Source: Megascapheus bottae (lineage: Eukaryota; Chordata; Mammalia; Rodentia; Geomyidae). From it: a stretch of DNA of 64,000 nt. Below are positions 11,255 to 20,896 of this stretch, piece after piece (positions within the stretch are counted from its first letter, which is position 1; each line of letters begins with the position of its first letter). The stretch spans positions 620,001 through 684,000 of the forward strand of contig JANJXV010000154.1 of NCBI GenBank assembly GCA_024803745.1. The letters run 5' to 3'. Under the pieces are notes generated by a model, which made no database searches, had not been told where the DNA came from, and saw nothing but the letters and a program-made list of their open reading frames with translations. Both the position numbers and the translations under genes were made by a program.

Positions 11255-11530
11255 CTATTTGAAATTGTGCAGGAAGTTTCCCACATAAAAGAGATCACCT
11301 TTCTGGTAGGCAGGGATCAGCTTTGTCAGCAGCATCTCCAACAGGCCTTCCTCCAGGATCCATAGGTTACAAGGCTCATTCAGAGTCTGAGCTGACTTAC
11401 CATCACACTGTATTGGCAAAACAGTGGATATTTCAAACGTAGGAATGGGACCACACTTCACACTGAGGAATTGGTATAGAGTCGATTGGAAATGACACAC
11501 TCTAATCTCAGTATAGTCACTTGAAAGCAC
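11255..11530 (-). pseudogene. RalGDS-like REM domain, first part
   Basis: The minus-strand frame includes 'LNEPCNLWILEEGLLEMLL' followed by 'LIPAYQKGDLFYVGNFL'. RalGDS-family REM domains carry the pattern '(T/A)GTLE.LVEHL.PAF…DL.YV..FL', so this is a clear, diverged relative. Known family members are guanine-nucleotide exchange factors for Ral GTPases. The frame ends 'LHNFK' plus a stop directly after the domain start. In copy B a TAA replaces a glutamine codon just upstream (about 45,806), so B is more decayed. I find no catalytic CDC25 domain in the window. Confidence 0.6.
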
Positions 11531-11537
11531 ACAAGAA

Positions 11538-11870
11538 GGTTGTAGTTTGTGGGCAGGATGATGGGTTCAAATAGGTTTCCTCTCAATATACCTCATCTGA
11601 GTTTCCCTGGAGTTTCCTGGCTTTCTTCCTAGAGAAATGCCTGATATACTGGAATTTTGTCTTGGCCCTGATCCAGCATCTACTTCTTCAAGTGAGACAT
11701 CCATATCTCTCATGCCTGAGATCCGAGCCTCCTGACCTTTGGCAACAGCACAGCAACATCTTTCTTCCTCCTGAGCCACAGGCCAAGGGAGCTGACTTGA
11801 GCTGGTTGTCACATACAGTGGCTTGGTTACCAGGGTTCCATATTCTGTTCCATTGTGAGGGAGGTAGGGT
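11538..11870 (-). pseudogene. RalGDS-like N-terminal region
   Basis: An ATG at 11,759 opens 'MLLCCCQRSGGSDLRHERYG' and stops soon after. The Cys-rich start recalls N-termini of rodent RalGDS-like proteins, from memory. The same ATG and Cys-rich start occur in copy B (ATG at 46,154) and in the inverted partial copy (ATG at 31,456). All three copies are stopped in this frame within about 30 codons. Another frame, with 'CCCAVAKGQEARISGM', is open longer and is also kept. Which frame was the coding one cannot be settled here. Confidence 0.45.
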
Positions 11871-12157
11871 CACATTTCAAGGCCCAATGACCAAAGCTCC
11901 TTGCTCACAGAAGACCTCCCCAAAGACATACTGGAGGCTGAATCTTCCTTCCCACCTCACATAGGGATGTAGTAAACAGCACACCTTTTTGTTCAAATCC
12001 CAAGTCATTAACTAGGCGTAAGTGCTAGCCTGGTCTCAGGCTCAAGGAGCCTTTCTTAGGTAAGATCCAAACTTAACTGTCACTATTCCCCTTAGACTTC
12101 ACAAGACATTTTGCTTCACAGTGCCTTCTCAGCTTGCATTTTGCCTCTTGCACATTT
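11871..12157. other. Sequence upstream of the RalGDS-like relic
   Basis: No coding signal. It matters because about 11,538-12,150 recurs inverted at 31,070-31,680. Confidence 0.6.
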
Positions 12158-12345
12158 TTTTGCTAGTCCTGGGACTTGACCTCAGAGCCTGACCATTGTT
12201 CTTAGGCTTTCTTTAGGCTATAGCTGTCCCACCAAGCCACAGCACCTATTCCAGAGTTTTCTATGTATATGGTACTGCAGAATCAAACCGGACTCTTTTT
12301 GTGTGGTAGCCAAGCACTCTACAAATAGATGAAACACCCAGGCCA
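12158..12345 (-). repeat. ID-like SINE dimer
   Basis: 'gctagtcctgggacttgac', 'ctatgtatatggtactgcag' and 'tagccaagcactctacaaat' mark a reverse element. Confidence 0.75.
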
Positions 12346-12576
12346 TCTTGCACATATTTTTCACTTCAATCTACTAGGACGTTGTTAGGTTTCTTTATCC
12401 TAATCTATTTTTCTTCCTGATGAATATCTGTGCTGTCATCTGTAAAAATGCAAGTGGGAAAATCACAGAAGCATTGGTGACATAAAAAAAGTCTTACAGA
12501 CATAGATAAGTGTTCATTGTTTGTAGGAGAAAGGATATTTTGATATGATGATGATGACTATTTATAAATACTTAAT
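12346..12576. other. Intergenic, no gene seen
   Basis: No recognised repeat or frame. Confidence 0.4.
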
Positions 12577-12785
12577 CGGGGTTTAGACTTTGGCCCAGTG
12601 GTAGAGTGCTTGCCTAGCATCCATGAAGATCTAGGTTTGAGTCCTTAATATCACACAGATATAAAAATCCATATGGCAATGTGGCTCAAGTGGCAGAGGG
12701 CTAGACTTGGGAAAAGCCAAGAGCAGTGCTCAGGCCCTGAGTTCAAGCCCCAGAAAAAACAAAAGAAAAGAAAAGAAAAGAAATG
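12577..12785 (+). repeat. ID-like SINE dimer with (AAAAG)n tail
   Basis: 'ggcccagtggtagagtgctt' and 'gcctagcatccatgaag' show the tRNA-derived A-box region. The second half runs to 'gttcaagccccag' and then a run of AAAAG units at 12,762-12,782. Confidence 0.85.
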
Positions 12786-13274
12786 TGCTTTTTACAAGTT
12801 ATTCACTCACAGCATTTGCTTCTGAATTCTTCGCTTCTGCATCTTGTGACTTATCCCTTTCCCTCAATGTAGACAAGAAAAACAGATTTTATTACTTGCT
12901 ATCCTGTTGTCCAATCTTTGGATATTAATTCAAAATACAATATTGCCTGAGATATTGTGTGTGTGCATGTGTGTGTGTATCTGCCAATGTGTGCATGCAC
13001 ACATGTGTACAGGGTTTAGGGCTTACTCATAGGGCCTGTGTGATAACCCTCAGCATCTTTTCCTCAAAGGTATTGGTCTTTCACTTCTAGCTTATTATAG
13101 CTAATTGGAGTTGAGAGATTCACTCAATTTCTTGCCCTGTGCATTGGAACCCAGTGCTGGGTTCTCATATTGTTAATTGTAGCTATAGAGAAGCCTGAGG
13201 TCTGGGGATCCTCGTTAGAATCCAGCCCCTGAAAGAAAGTCACTGATAGAAATCTTTATCTTCAGTTAAGCACG
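12786..13274. other. Intergenic with a GT-rich patch
   Basis: A short GT-rich patch lies at about 12,955-13,010. A weak SINE-like segment at 13,050-13,130 is too diverged to call. Confidence 0.4.
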
Positions 13275-13400
13275 AATAAATAAGGCAAAAGTGGAACTGT
13301 GGCTCAGTTCCTCTTGTAGCAGCCATGAGAAAATTAGTAATTGGCAGCACCTGGTCCCTGAGAGAAATCCTTAGCACTGGTTCAAAAAAAGAAAGAAAAT
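13275..13400 (+). repeat. ID-like SINE right half
   Basis: 'aaaagtggaactgtggctca' followed by 'cctggtccctgaga' and an A-rich tail. Confidence 0.6.
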
Positions 13401-13841
13401 AATGAAAAAAATTAAAACTTGCTGAGGAATCCATAAGGATAAACGTGCCTGTGAATAATCTTGTCATTTCAGATTCCCTCAAGAGCTTATGTCTCTCTAT
13501 ATTTTTTTCAAGTTTTTTTAAAGATATTTACATATTTTCTATCTTTCTTAAACAGAGATAGCCATCCACAAAACACAAACACAAACTCTCACACAGTATA
13601 CCACCCACCCATAAGTGTCTGGCTATGTATATATGTATAGTCATATGTATTGATCTGTCTCTCTATACTAATATATTAATGCATAAACATATGTATTTAG
13701 ACAAACAGGAAACATACATAGATAGGTCTCAGGCATTTCCAGATTTTGTGCAAGTCTTCTGAGTACAACTTACCATTGTATTGTTTGTCAAGATAGAGTC
13801 CCTCTAACTTTTGGCCAGCTTCTTGTCCTTTGATACTTTTT
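13401..13841. other. Intergenic, AT-rich
   Basis: Includes an ATGTAT-rich patch near 13,625-13,700. No gene seen. Confidence 0.4.
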
Positions 13842-14030
13842 TCTGCCAGTCCTGGGTTTTGAACGCTAGGCCTGGATGCTGTCACTGAGCTTGAGCTTCT
13901 TGTATTCAGTAGTTTATTGCAGATAAGAGTCTCATGGAGTTTCTGTCCTGGGCTGGCTTTGAATTGTGATCCTCAGATCTCAAACTCCTGAGTAGCTAGG
14001 ATGACAGTCTTGAGCTACCAGCACCTGGTT
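13842..14030 (-). repeat. Composite SINE
   Basis: 'gccagtcctgggttttgaac', 'gataagagtctcatggag', 'aactcctgagtagctaggat'. The middle is shortened relative to full copies. Confidence 0.8.
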
Positions 14031-15540
14031 CCTTTGCCTCTTTTACCCTTTTTTTTGGCCCCACCACAGGCATGGTATCTACCTTCCTATGTTCTCTCCA
14101 CCTTCCCCCAGACATGGGTCTGACAGATGCTTTCCACCCACTTATTCATGTTCTCCTCTGTATTGGCTGACAGCTAAGACATGCACTCACTTGTCTGGAT
14201 GCCAAACACAAAGCCATGTGATTGTTTCTCAGTCTGGAACATCCTATCAGATTTATAGCACCACAGAGGGTCAGGTTGATACTCCTCCAGGGCTTCTTAA
14301 ATTGTTCTCATATTAATCCACAACACGTTTGTCATCACTTGTCCAGCTAATTCATGGACTAAAGCAGCATTCCCTACAAACTTAGATCCCAATACCATGA
14401 GGACACTCAAGGGTGCATTAGGAGTGTGACCTGCAGGTGGATGTGAGCCTGTCTAAGTTGGAGGGGATTTCTCCACCACAGGAAATGGAATACAAATTTA
14501 GAATCTGCTTTCATGAGGTGACAATCTCTGGCAGATGTTCTTATCAAATGTGGCACTGCCTACTTCCAGCTTAAAACATGGGTTGATGACCCAGCATAAC
14601 AGAGAATGTATTCACCCCGGCCCAACACATAGGCTGGGACCCTGAACTTTCAGGTAGCATTTGGCTTTGAAGGTCATGAGATCTTAGTCTATAAATGATG
14701 AGCCCCCTCCCGTGAGGCATAGCAAACAGAGCCAAAGTGCAACCCAGTTAAGCACCAGATCAAGCTTCCCTTCTACAGTAGGGTATGGTTTGAAAACTGT
14801 GCATACCTTCTGTTTGAAGCCAGTCCAGAAATGAAAGTCCATGAAACTCTCATTTCCAGTTAACTGCCAAGAAAAAGCCAAAGATAGAGATGAAACTCAA
14901 GAGAGCTAGAGAGCCATCTGAAAAGGATGGTTACACCCTGCAACATCCTCATTATCTGATCTTGAAAACATCTCTGCGTGCATCCCAGCATGCAGCCAGC
15001 ATCTGGGACTGACAGTGACCCCTGCGCCCATTGGCAATCTGCACTGTCTCTGACATCTGTAATGTGAACCTCATTCTGTTGGGTTTGTGAAGTGGTGTCA
15101 ACCCTGCAGAAGGACCCAACTGTGCCCTAACTCCCACTGTCCCCTGGGGCCCCTAGCATTCCCCCATCTGCACCCCTCCTGTGGCTTCTGATCCTATGGA
15201 GCCCTCCTGCCCTGTCCAACATTCACATGAAGTGCATATTTCTTCTCCTGGGGCAACTTCTCCACAGAGAGTACATGACATGCCCACTCTCCAGGCACGG
15301 GGAGATACTGCCAAAGTAGCAAATCAGTCATAAGGACATAAAGTGATGAATAGAATTTTAGATCCTGATGGTAGACAGTCTGCAAAATCCAAGGGAGAAT
15401 GGAATTGGAGGGGACCAGCGATCAGGATGTGGGCATGGAGCTTCCCTGCCAAGGGGGTGGGGGAAGTCACAGGCTGGGGGATGCACAGGATGATCCATGG
15501 GCCCTGTGCAGCTACTGGGTCACCCCCTTCTGCATCTCAG
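14031..15540. other. Low-repeat stretch, no firm gene
   Basis: Higher GC and almost repeat-free. Several open frames occur on both strands (for example minus 14,684-14,881, 14,952-15,137 and 15,194-15,385), but none shows a recognised domain or paired splice sites. The part from 14,872 to 15,453 is absent from copy B. Confidence 0.4.
14864..15453. other. Segment present only in copy A, bounded by 8-nt direct repeats
   Basis: 'ctgccaag' occurs at 14,864-14,871 and 15,446-15,453. Copy B has one 'ctgccaag' at 49,270-49,277, and its flanks match the left flank of the first and the right flank of the second. The difference is 582 nt, typical of a microhomology-mediated deletion in copy B. Confidence 0.9.
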
Positions 15541-15635
15541 CCTTTGGCTTTGAGCTCTGTGATCGTCAAGATGTGCACAGTCTGTACTCTGGCTGGCAGA
15601 AGAAAGGACCTTGGGAAGACAATTGTAGACCCTTT
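15541..15635 (+). other. Exon-like segment of unknown origin
   Basis: A pyrimidine-rich tract ending in CAG (15,521-15,540) precedes, and GTGAGT follows at 15,636. The 95 nt read, entering in phase 2, 'FGFELCDRQDVHSLYSGWQK' and then 'PWEDNCRPF' with no stop. Copy B (49,365-49,459) keeps the splice-like borders and the frame. I do not recognise the peptide, and no linked exon was found with confidence. It could be a chance open segment. Confidence 0.25.
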
Positions 15636-17174
15636 GTGAGTGTAGGAAGGGTTAGGCTGGACACCCAGTCCAAGAGGAGCTAAAACTGGAGTCGAGGGGT
15701 GTGCAAGGAGTGGGTGTGAGGGTTGTGGGCAGTCACAGTCACGGTAGAGGTGGCTCTGTCTGTGGGGTGAGTGCCTCCCTGCAGGCACAGAACTGGACAT
15801 ATCAGAGATCCACATGAAAAGGAAAAGGTGGAAATGGCACTATGGTTCAAATGGTAGAGCATCATCCTTGAGCAAAAGAGCTCAGGGACAGTACCCAGGA
15901 CCTGAGTTCAAGCCTCATGACTGTAAAAGAAAAAGAACCAGGACTATGAGAGGGAACCTGGTACTCTCTTGGTCTAATCAGACACAAGAAGAGGCCGGGA
16001 TAGGCTGTGGAAAAACACAGAGAACATCTTCCCCCAGCTCATCCTGTCCTGCATGCAGGGACAGCCATGTAACTAGGGCTACGGTGAGATCATCTTCACC
16101 CCTGTGCTGCCATCTGAATTGTAGGCCTCTGTCCTGGCATGGGGTGTCCTGATGGCTGAGCAGGTGCCCTAACCCTAGATGGAGAGCAGCCACTGACTGT
16201 GGTAGCTAAGGAGAGATCTGTTCCATAGCTATCAGGCCACTCAGCATGGGAGCCATAACCACCCCCCACCCAGGTAGAGGCCAATGGTTCTCCAGGTGCT
16301 ACTAACATTGCCCCACCCCTAGCTCTGGGTACACGTGACATTCCCTCCACAAGGAGCAGGACTAAGTGAAGGATCAGGAAGCTGCCTATGGGCTTCAGAT
16401 GATGGCCAGGCTGGCACTACAGATGGCCTCAATCTGTCACCACCTTCCCCTGCCTCCATCATTCCTCCATCATGCCTTTCTACCTCCCACCCATTAACCT
16501 TGGAAACCAATGAACTGGGCTCTCATCATTCCTCTCATCTCTTCACCCACCTTGCCATGCATCCATCCCTCTGTCACTTCCACCCCACACACATCCCACC
16601 ACCAGCCACCCTCTAGCTTATGAGGATCTCAGAGGAAGCTCTTGGTGAAGGGCTTGTGACCACAAAACAGTTACTATCACCCGCTCCTGCCTGATCCACC
16701 ACAGAATAAGAACAGCCAAGCAGGCACACACTGCAGCAGAGTTGCTCTGCTGCCACTCTGATTTCTTCATGGCCAGGACTTGGCTCTCCTCAGCCTCTCA
16801 GCTCAGTAACCAGAACATTGTGCTTTCACAGAGCCATGGCTTCCAGTCTCCATGGACACAATGACATCAAGGTGATGCCAACTTCCCCATCTCTATATAC
16901 TTCTAACTATGGGATGGGAGCTGAGGTTCTCTTCTGTTACTCCATCCGCTAAGAGGCTCATGCAGATTTCTATCCTTTGCTCATCATGGTGACTCTTTGG
17001 TTAACAAGTCACTGCTGGGCTTGCAGTTCACCACATATAGAACCCATACTCCAACACTTTTCTTAGAAGGACTGATGACTTTTAAATATTGTCTAGTTTT
17101 AAATTTCTAGTTCCTTCTCTCTTTCATTTATATATTTCCCTTCCTCACATCCTTCTCTTTTTTACCTTCCTTCT
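15636..17174. other. Low-repeat stretch, no firm gene
   Basis: Contains one SINE (15,822-15,935). Other open frames (for example minus 16,096-16,350 and plus 16,335-16,616) are low-complexity or proline-rich and match in copy B, but they show no domain. Confidence 0.4.
15822..15935 (+). repeat. ID-like SINE right half
   Basis: 'ggcactatggttcaaatggt' and 'gagctcagggacagtaccca' with tail 'catgactgtaaaagaaa'. Confidence 0.8.
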
Positions 17175-17388
17175 TTCATTCCTGGCCTTGAACTCAAAAC
17201 CTGGAGCTTTTTCTTAGCTTTTCTTTGCTCAAGGTAGCACTCTAGCTCTTGAGCCACAGCTCTACTTCAATCTTTGTTCTTGCTCTAAACTGGGAGTATG
17301 AGTCTCATGCATTTTTCCCTTTGCTGGGTTGGTTTTAAACCACAATACTAAGATCAGGATCCTGAATATGCCTCGGATTACAGGTATT
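17175..17388 (-). repeat. Composite SINE, old
   Basis: 'tggccttgaactcaaaacct', 'ctcttgagccacagctctac' and 'cggattacaggtatt' mark a diverged reverse element. Confidence 0.7.
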
Positions 17389-18334
17389 ATCTAATCAAAA
17401 CAAATTCCTGATTTCTTTTTTAGACATAATTAGTTCTTTCAGGTGAGCCACCAGCCACTCATGCAAGAGCATTGCAGGATCCCAGCATTCATCTTGTCTC
17501 CAGTCTTATTCCATCCATCTCACAATGGTCATCTAAAACACCCTGCTGCATGCTTGAAGTCACAAGGAATGTTCTCAACGCCATGGGAAGCCCCCTTAAG
17601 CTCTGCCTCAGACATGCCCAGCTCCCATCCCACTTCCACATGAGCATTTGATTAGGAGAAATTTCCTGAGTACATCATCATCTTTTCCTCACCATTCAAA
17701 TTTCATCTTTGGAGTCATTTCTCCCAGACGAAGAGGAACATGATCCATGGTTTGATAGCAGCTCCAGCTTCATAGTCCCAGCCACGAACACCCCCCCCAT
17801 TACCTTGCCAGACACCTGAATTCAAGAACAATGTTTTCACTACCCCTGACTCTTATCAAATGTTTTAACTTATACAGTGCATTAAAATAATTTTACTAAA
17901 TGGAATAAACACATGGCATCAAGCTTCAGAATCTTTGCACCTGAACTTTTAGTGAATAACAGACACACCAGCATTTCTGTAGCCAACAGAAATCTTAGCT
18001 TTGAGATTTCAGCATTCCTGGTATCCAAGTTTGGATGTGCTAACACTGCCCTTAATGAGGCACTTCAACCACACAATCCCACAACAATCAATGTCATTTG
18101 ACATTCACTGGTAGGTGGAGCTAGGAAAAAGACTGATGTGCCAACTCCATGCTGGCTTGACCTATGCCATCTTCAAACCTGGAGCAAGTGGGGCTCCTCT
18201 CTCCGTGACATCTTTTGTGTACTACCCCAGGAGGACCTTTACCTTGAGTCAAAATTATGAAGACTATCTCTACCAGCAAAGATTCCAGTGAGATGTGCCT
18301 ACATGGATAAAGCTAAAATCTCACTAAAGTGAGG
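17389..18334. other. Low-repeat stretch with a weak plus-strand frame
   Basis: Near 18,125-18,293 a plus frame reads 'GLTYAIFKPGASGAPLS' then 'YEDYLYQQRFQ' and stops. Copy B differs by amino-acid-changing substitutions. Not recognised; possibly a relic exon. Confidence 0.25.
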
Positions 18335-18556
18335 TTGTTGGCAGTGCTGGAGCCTGAACTCAGGGCCTGGGCACTAAGCATTTGTACTCAAGATTAGCCC
18401 TTTACCACTTGAGCCCAAACTCCATTCCCAGCTGTTTTTATTTTTGGTAGTAAGAATCTATCAGACTTTCCTGTTCTAGGTGACTTGGAACTTCCATACT
18501 CAGATCTCAGCCTCCTGACCAGCCTGGATTAAAAGTGTGGATCAGCCATGCGCCAC
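18335..18556 (-). repeat. Composite SINE
   Basis: 'ggagcctgaactcagggcct', 'ccctttaccacttgagccc', 'cagatctcagcctcctgacc'. Confidence 0.75.
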
Positions 18557-18944
18557 ACCTGAGGACTTCTGCCAGCACATTTTTTCCCAAAAATTAGAAG
18601 AGGAAGATGAGGGAGGATTGGGCTCATCCTGACCTGCATATGAAGGAGAGCATCAGCCCGTGAAATTCATTCCCTGGTGTAGGCTGCTGGAGAAAAGGTA
18701 GCAAATAGGCACAGGCTGGCAGCAGATGCCACAGAACAACTTGTGACCAAGACTCCCAGAGCAGACCTCAGAATCGATGACAGAGTTGGATCTATCCAGT
18801 AACAGAGGCAGTGGTGACACCTGAAACTGCGCGTTTGAGCCTTTGCTGCTAGTAAACAGGGCCACCTATGTCTCAATGAGAAAGGTGAGATTTTGGTGGA
18901 GAAGGTGAGATTAAACATTATGTATCATGCAAGAAGACAGACTA
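18557..18944. other. Intergenic, no firm gene
   Basis: In copy B the partner holds an 88-codon plus-strand frame (52,359-52,625). In copy A the same frame is interrupted, which argues against a conserved gene. Confidence 0.4.
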
Positions 18945-19397
18945 TAAGGGGTCTTTTATTATTCCAAGTGAAATTTTGGATTTCCTCTTCTGTTTCTTTA
19001 AAGAATGACATTGGGATATTGATTGAAGATTGCCATTTTTACAATATTACTCCTTCCAAACCAGGAGCATAGGTTTTTGCATTTCCTCAGTTCTGCGTTA
19101 ATTTCCTTCTATAGGGTTTATAGTTCCATCAAAAAGGTGCTTTACATTCTAAGTTAATTCCTAGGTATTTTATTTTCTTTGATAGCAAAATGAGTTGCTA
19201 TCCTGATTCTTGCCTCATTCCTCTCGTTTCTTGGCATATAAGAAGGCAGTTGACATTGAAGGTTAATTTTATACCCTGCTACCTTACCAAACTTTTATAT
19301 CAGCTCAAGCAGCTTCGGAGTAGAGACTATAGGGTTCTTTAAATACAGAATCATGTCATCTGTAAGGAGAGAAAGTTTCAGTTCCTCTTTCCCTTTT
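18945..19397 (-). repeat. L1 ORF2 fragment, inverted half of a head-to-head pair
   Basis: 'ggggtcttttattattcca' to 'cctctttccctttt' matches the minus-strand ORF2 stretch at about 33,380-33,870. About 33 nt present in copy B (near 52,842-52,875) are missing here. Confidence 0.85.
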
Positions 19398-19800
19398 CCT
19401 CCTCACTCCAGTTAGAATGGCCAAGATCCAGAAATCTAATAACTTATGCTGGAGGGGATGTGGCCAGGAGGGATCACTACTACACTGCTGGTGGGATTGC
19501 AAACTCGTTCAACCACTATGGAAAGCACTATGGCAGTATCCCAAAAAGACTAAACATAGAGCTCCCCTGTGATCCAGCAATTTCACTACTTGCCAATCGT
19601 CCAAATAGGACATACTAAATTCACTAGAACAATAACATTTATCACAGCACTATTTACTATAACAAAGGTATGGAACCAACCCAGATGCCCGTCAGTTGAT
19701 GAGTAGATCAAATATGGTATTTTTACACAATGGAATTCTGTGCTTCTGTCAGAAAGAATGACATAGACGAATTTGTAAGGAAATAGAAAGACTGTAAAGT
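19398..19800 (+). repeat. L1 ORF2 end, plus-strand half of the pair
   Basis: 'ctccagttagaatggccaag' to 'gaatttgtaaggaaatagaa' is the reverse complement of about 32,180-32,590. Together with 18,945-19,397 it gives an inverted 5' segment joined to a forward 3' segment, the pattern made by twin priming. No 3' UTR or poly(A) follows. Confidence 0.85.
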
Positions 19801-19857
19801 TTAGAAATTAGTTTCTGTATCCTTCTCTATCTCTGTACAATTTAGAAGTTCCTGTTT

Positions 19858-19919
19858 CTCTCACTTTCTGTCTCTTTTCTCTTTTTCTCTCTCTCTTTCT
19901 GTCTCTCTCTTTCTCTCTC

Positions 19920-19984
<65 letters not shown>
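19858..19984. repeat. (CT)n tract
   Basis: A pure CT run at about 19,924-19,984, preceded by TTTCTCT-type variation. The copy B partner is longer and more interrupted (53,680-53,885). Confidence 0.95.
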
Positions 19985-19988
<4 letters not shown>

Positions 19989-20156
19989 CTTAGGCTTGAA
20001 CTCAGGGACTGAGCTACTTTTGCTCAAGGTTAGCACTCTACCATTTGGACCACAGTGCTGCTTCTGGCTTGCTCTTTTCACGTAGTATTGAGGAATCTAA
20101 CCCAGGCCTTCATCCTTGATAGGTTAGCACTCTACCACTAAGCCACACAGTCAGCT
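19985..20156 (-). repeat. ID-like SINE dimer
   Basis: 'taggcttgaactcagggact', 'gtagtattgaggaatctaac' and 'gttagcactctaccactaag'. It lies against the 3' end of the zinc-finger locus. Confidence 0.8.
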
Positions 20157-20157
20157 T

Positions 20158-20890
20158 TTAGAGGTTTCTGACAAAGGTTTTCCTACATGCTATTATTTCT
20201 TCTGTGAGTGCTCTTAATGCTTGCTGAAGGTTGACTTTGTTTAGAAGACTTACCTTAATGCTCCCATATACAGAGATTCTATATATAGCTAAATGTTTTT
20301 CATTACTCAGAATTTCTCTATTGTGTATGTTCTGAAATGTACTGAAGACTGACTTCTGATTAAAAGTCATTGCACATTTGTTGTATTCCTTAGTTTTCTT
20401 TTCTTCTATGGGAATCAGGTTGTGACGAACACAGAAGTATGCCTTCCAGGTCAAACACTTTCCACATTTGTAATATTCATAAGGTTTTTCTCTCCTATGT
20501 GCATTTTATACTTAGTCATGCGTTCATGATGGATTTTTCATATTCTTATATTCATACGATTTTTATCCTGTGTCTGTGTGGTATCATGCAAACTCAAATA
20601 TGAGTTCTTCAAAAAAATTTCCCTTTCATTTTATTCATAGGATTCTATCCTGTGGGTGTTTAGTGATAAATCTTCACTTGTGCCTTCTGGGGAAAAGACT
20701 GAACATTTGCTACATTCATTAAGGGTTTTATCTTGTGTTGGTTCTGTGACACAAGCTGAGTTTTCTTCCACACACTAAAAAGTCTTTCCTATTTATTACA
20801 TTGCTAAGGCTTCTCATATGTGTGAACGCTCTTACGCTTCCTGAAGGGTGAATACTGCACGAAAGACTTTCAACTTTGGTTATATTCCTA
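20158..20890 (-). pseudogene. Decayed zinc-finger tail
   Basis: Below the stop at 20,897 the minus strand still shows finger debris in several frames: 'YEYYKCGKCLTWKAYF' near 20,450-20,490, 'EYNKCAMTFNQKS' near 20,350-20,385 and 'NECSKC' near 20,720. The last open piece, 20,158-20,454, has 98 codons. Ancestral fingers therefore extended well past the present stop. Confidence 0.65.
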
Positions 20891-20896
20891 AGGTTT

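Noticed and set aside
12577..12680. tRNA gene, based on A-box and B-box-like sequence
   Set aside because: The segment sits in a repeated tRNA-derived SINE with a second monomer and an A-rich tail. No cloverleaf was seen.
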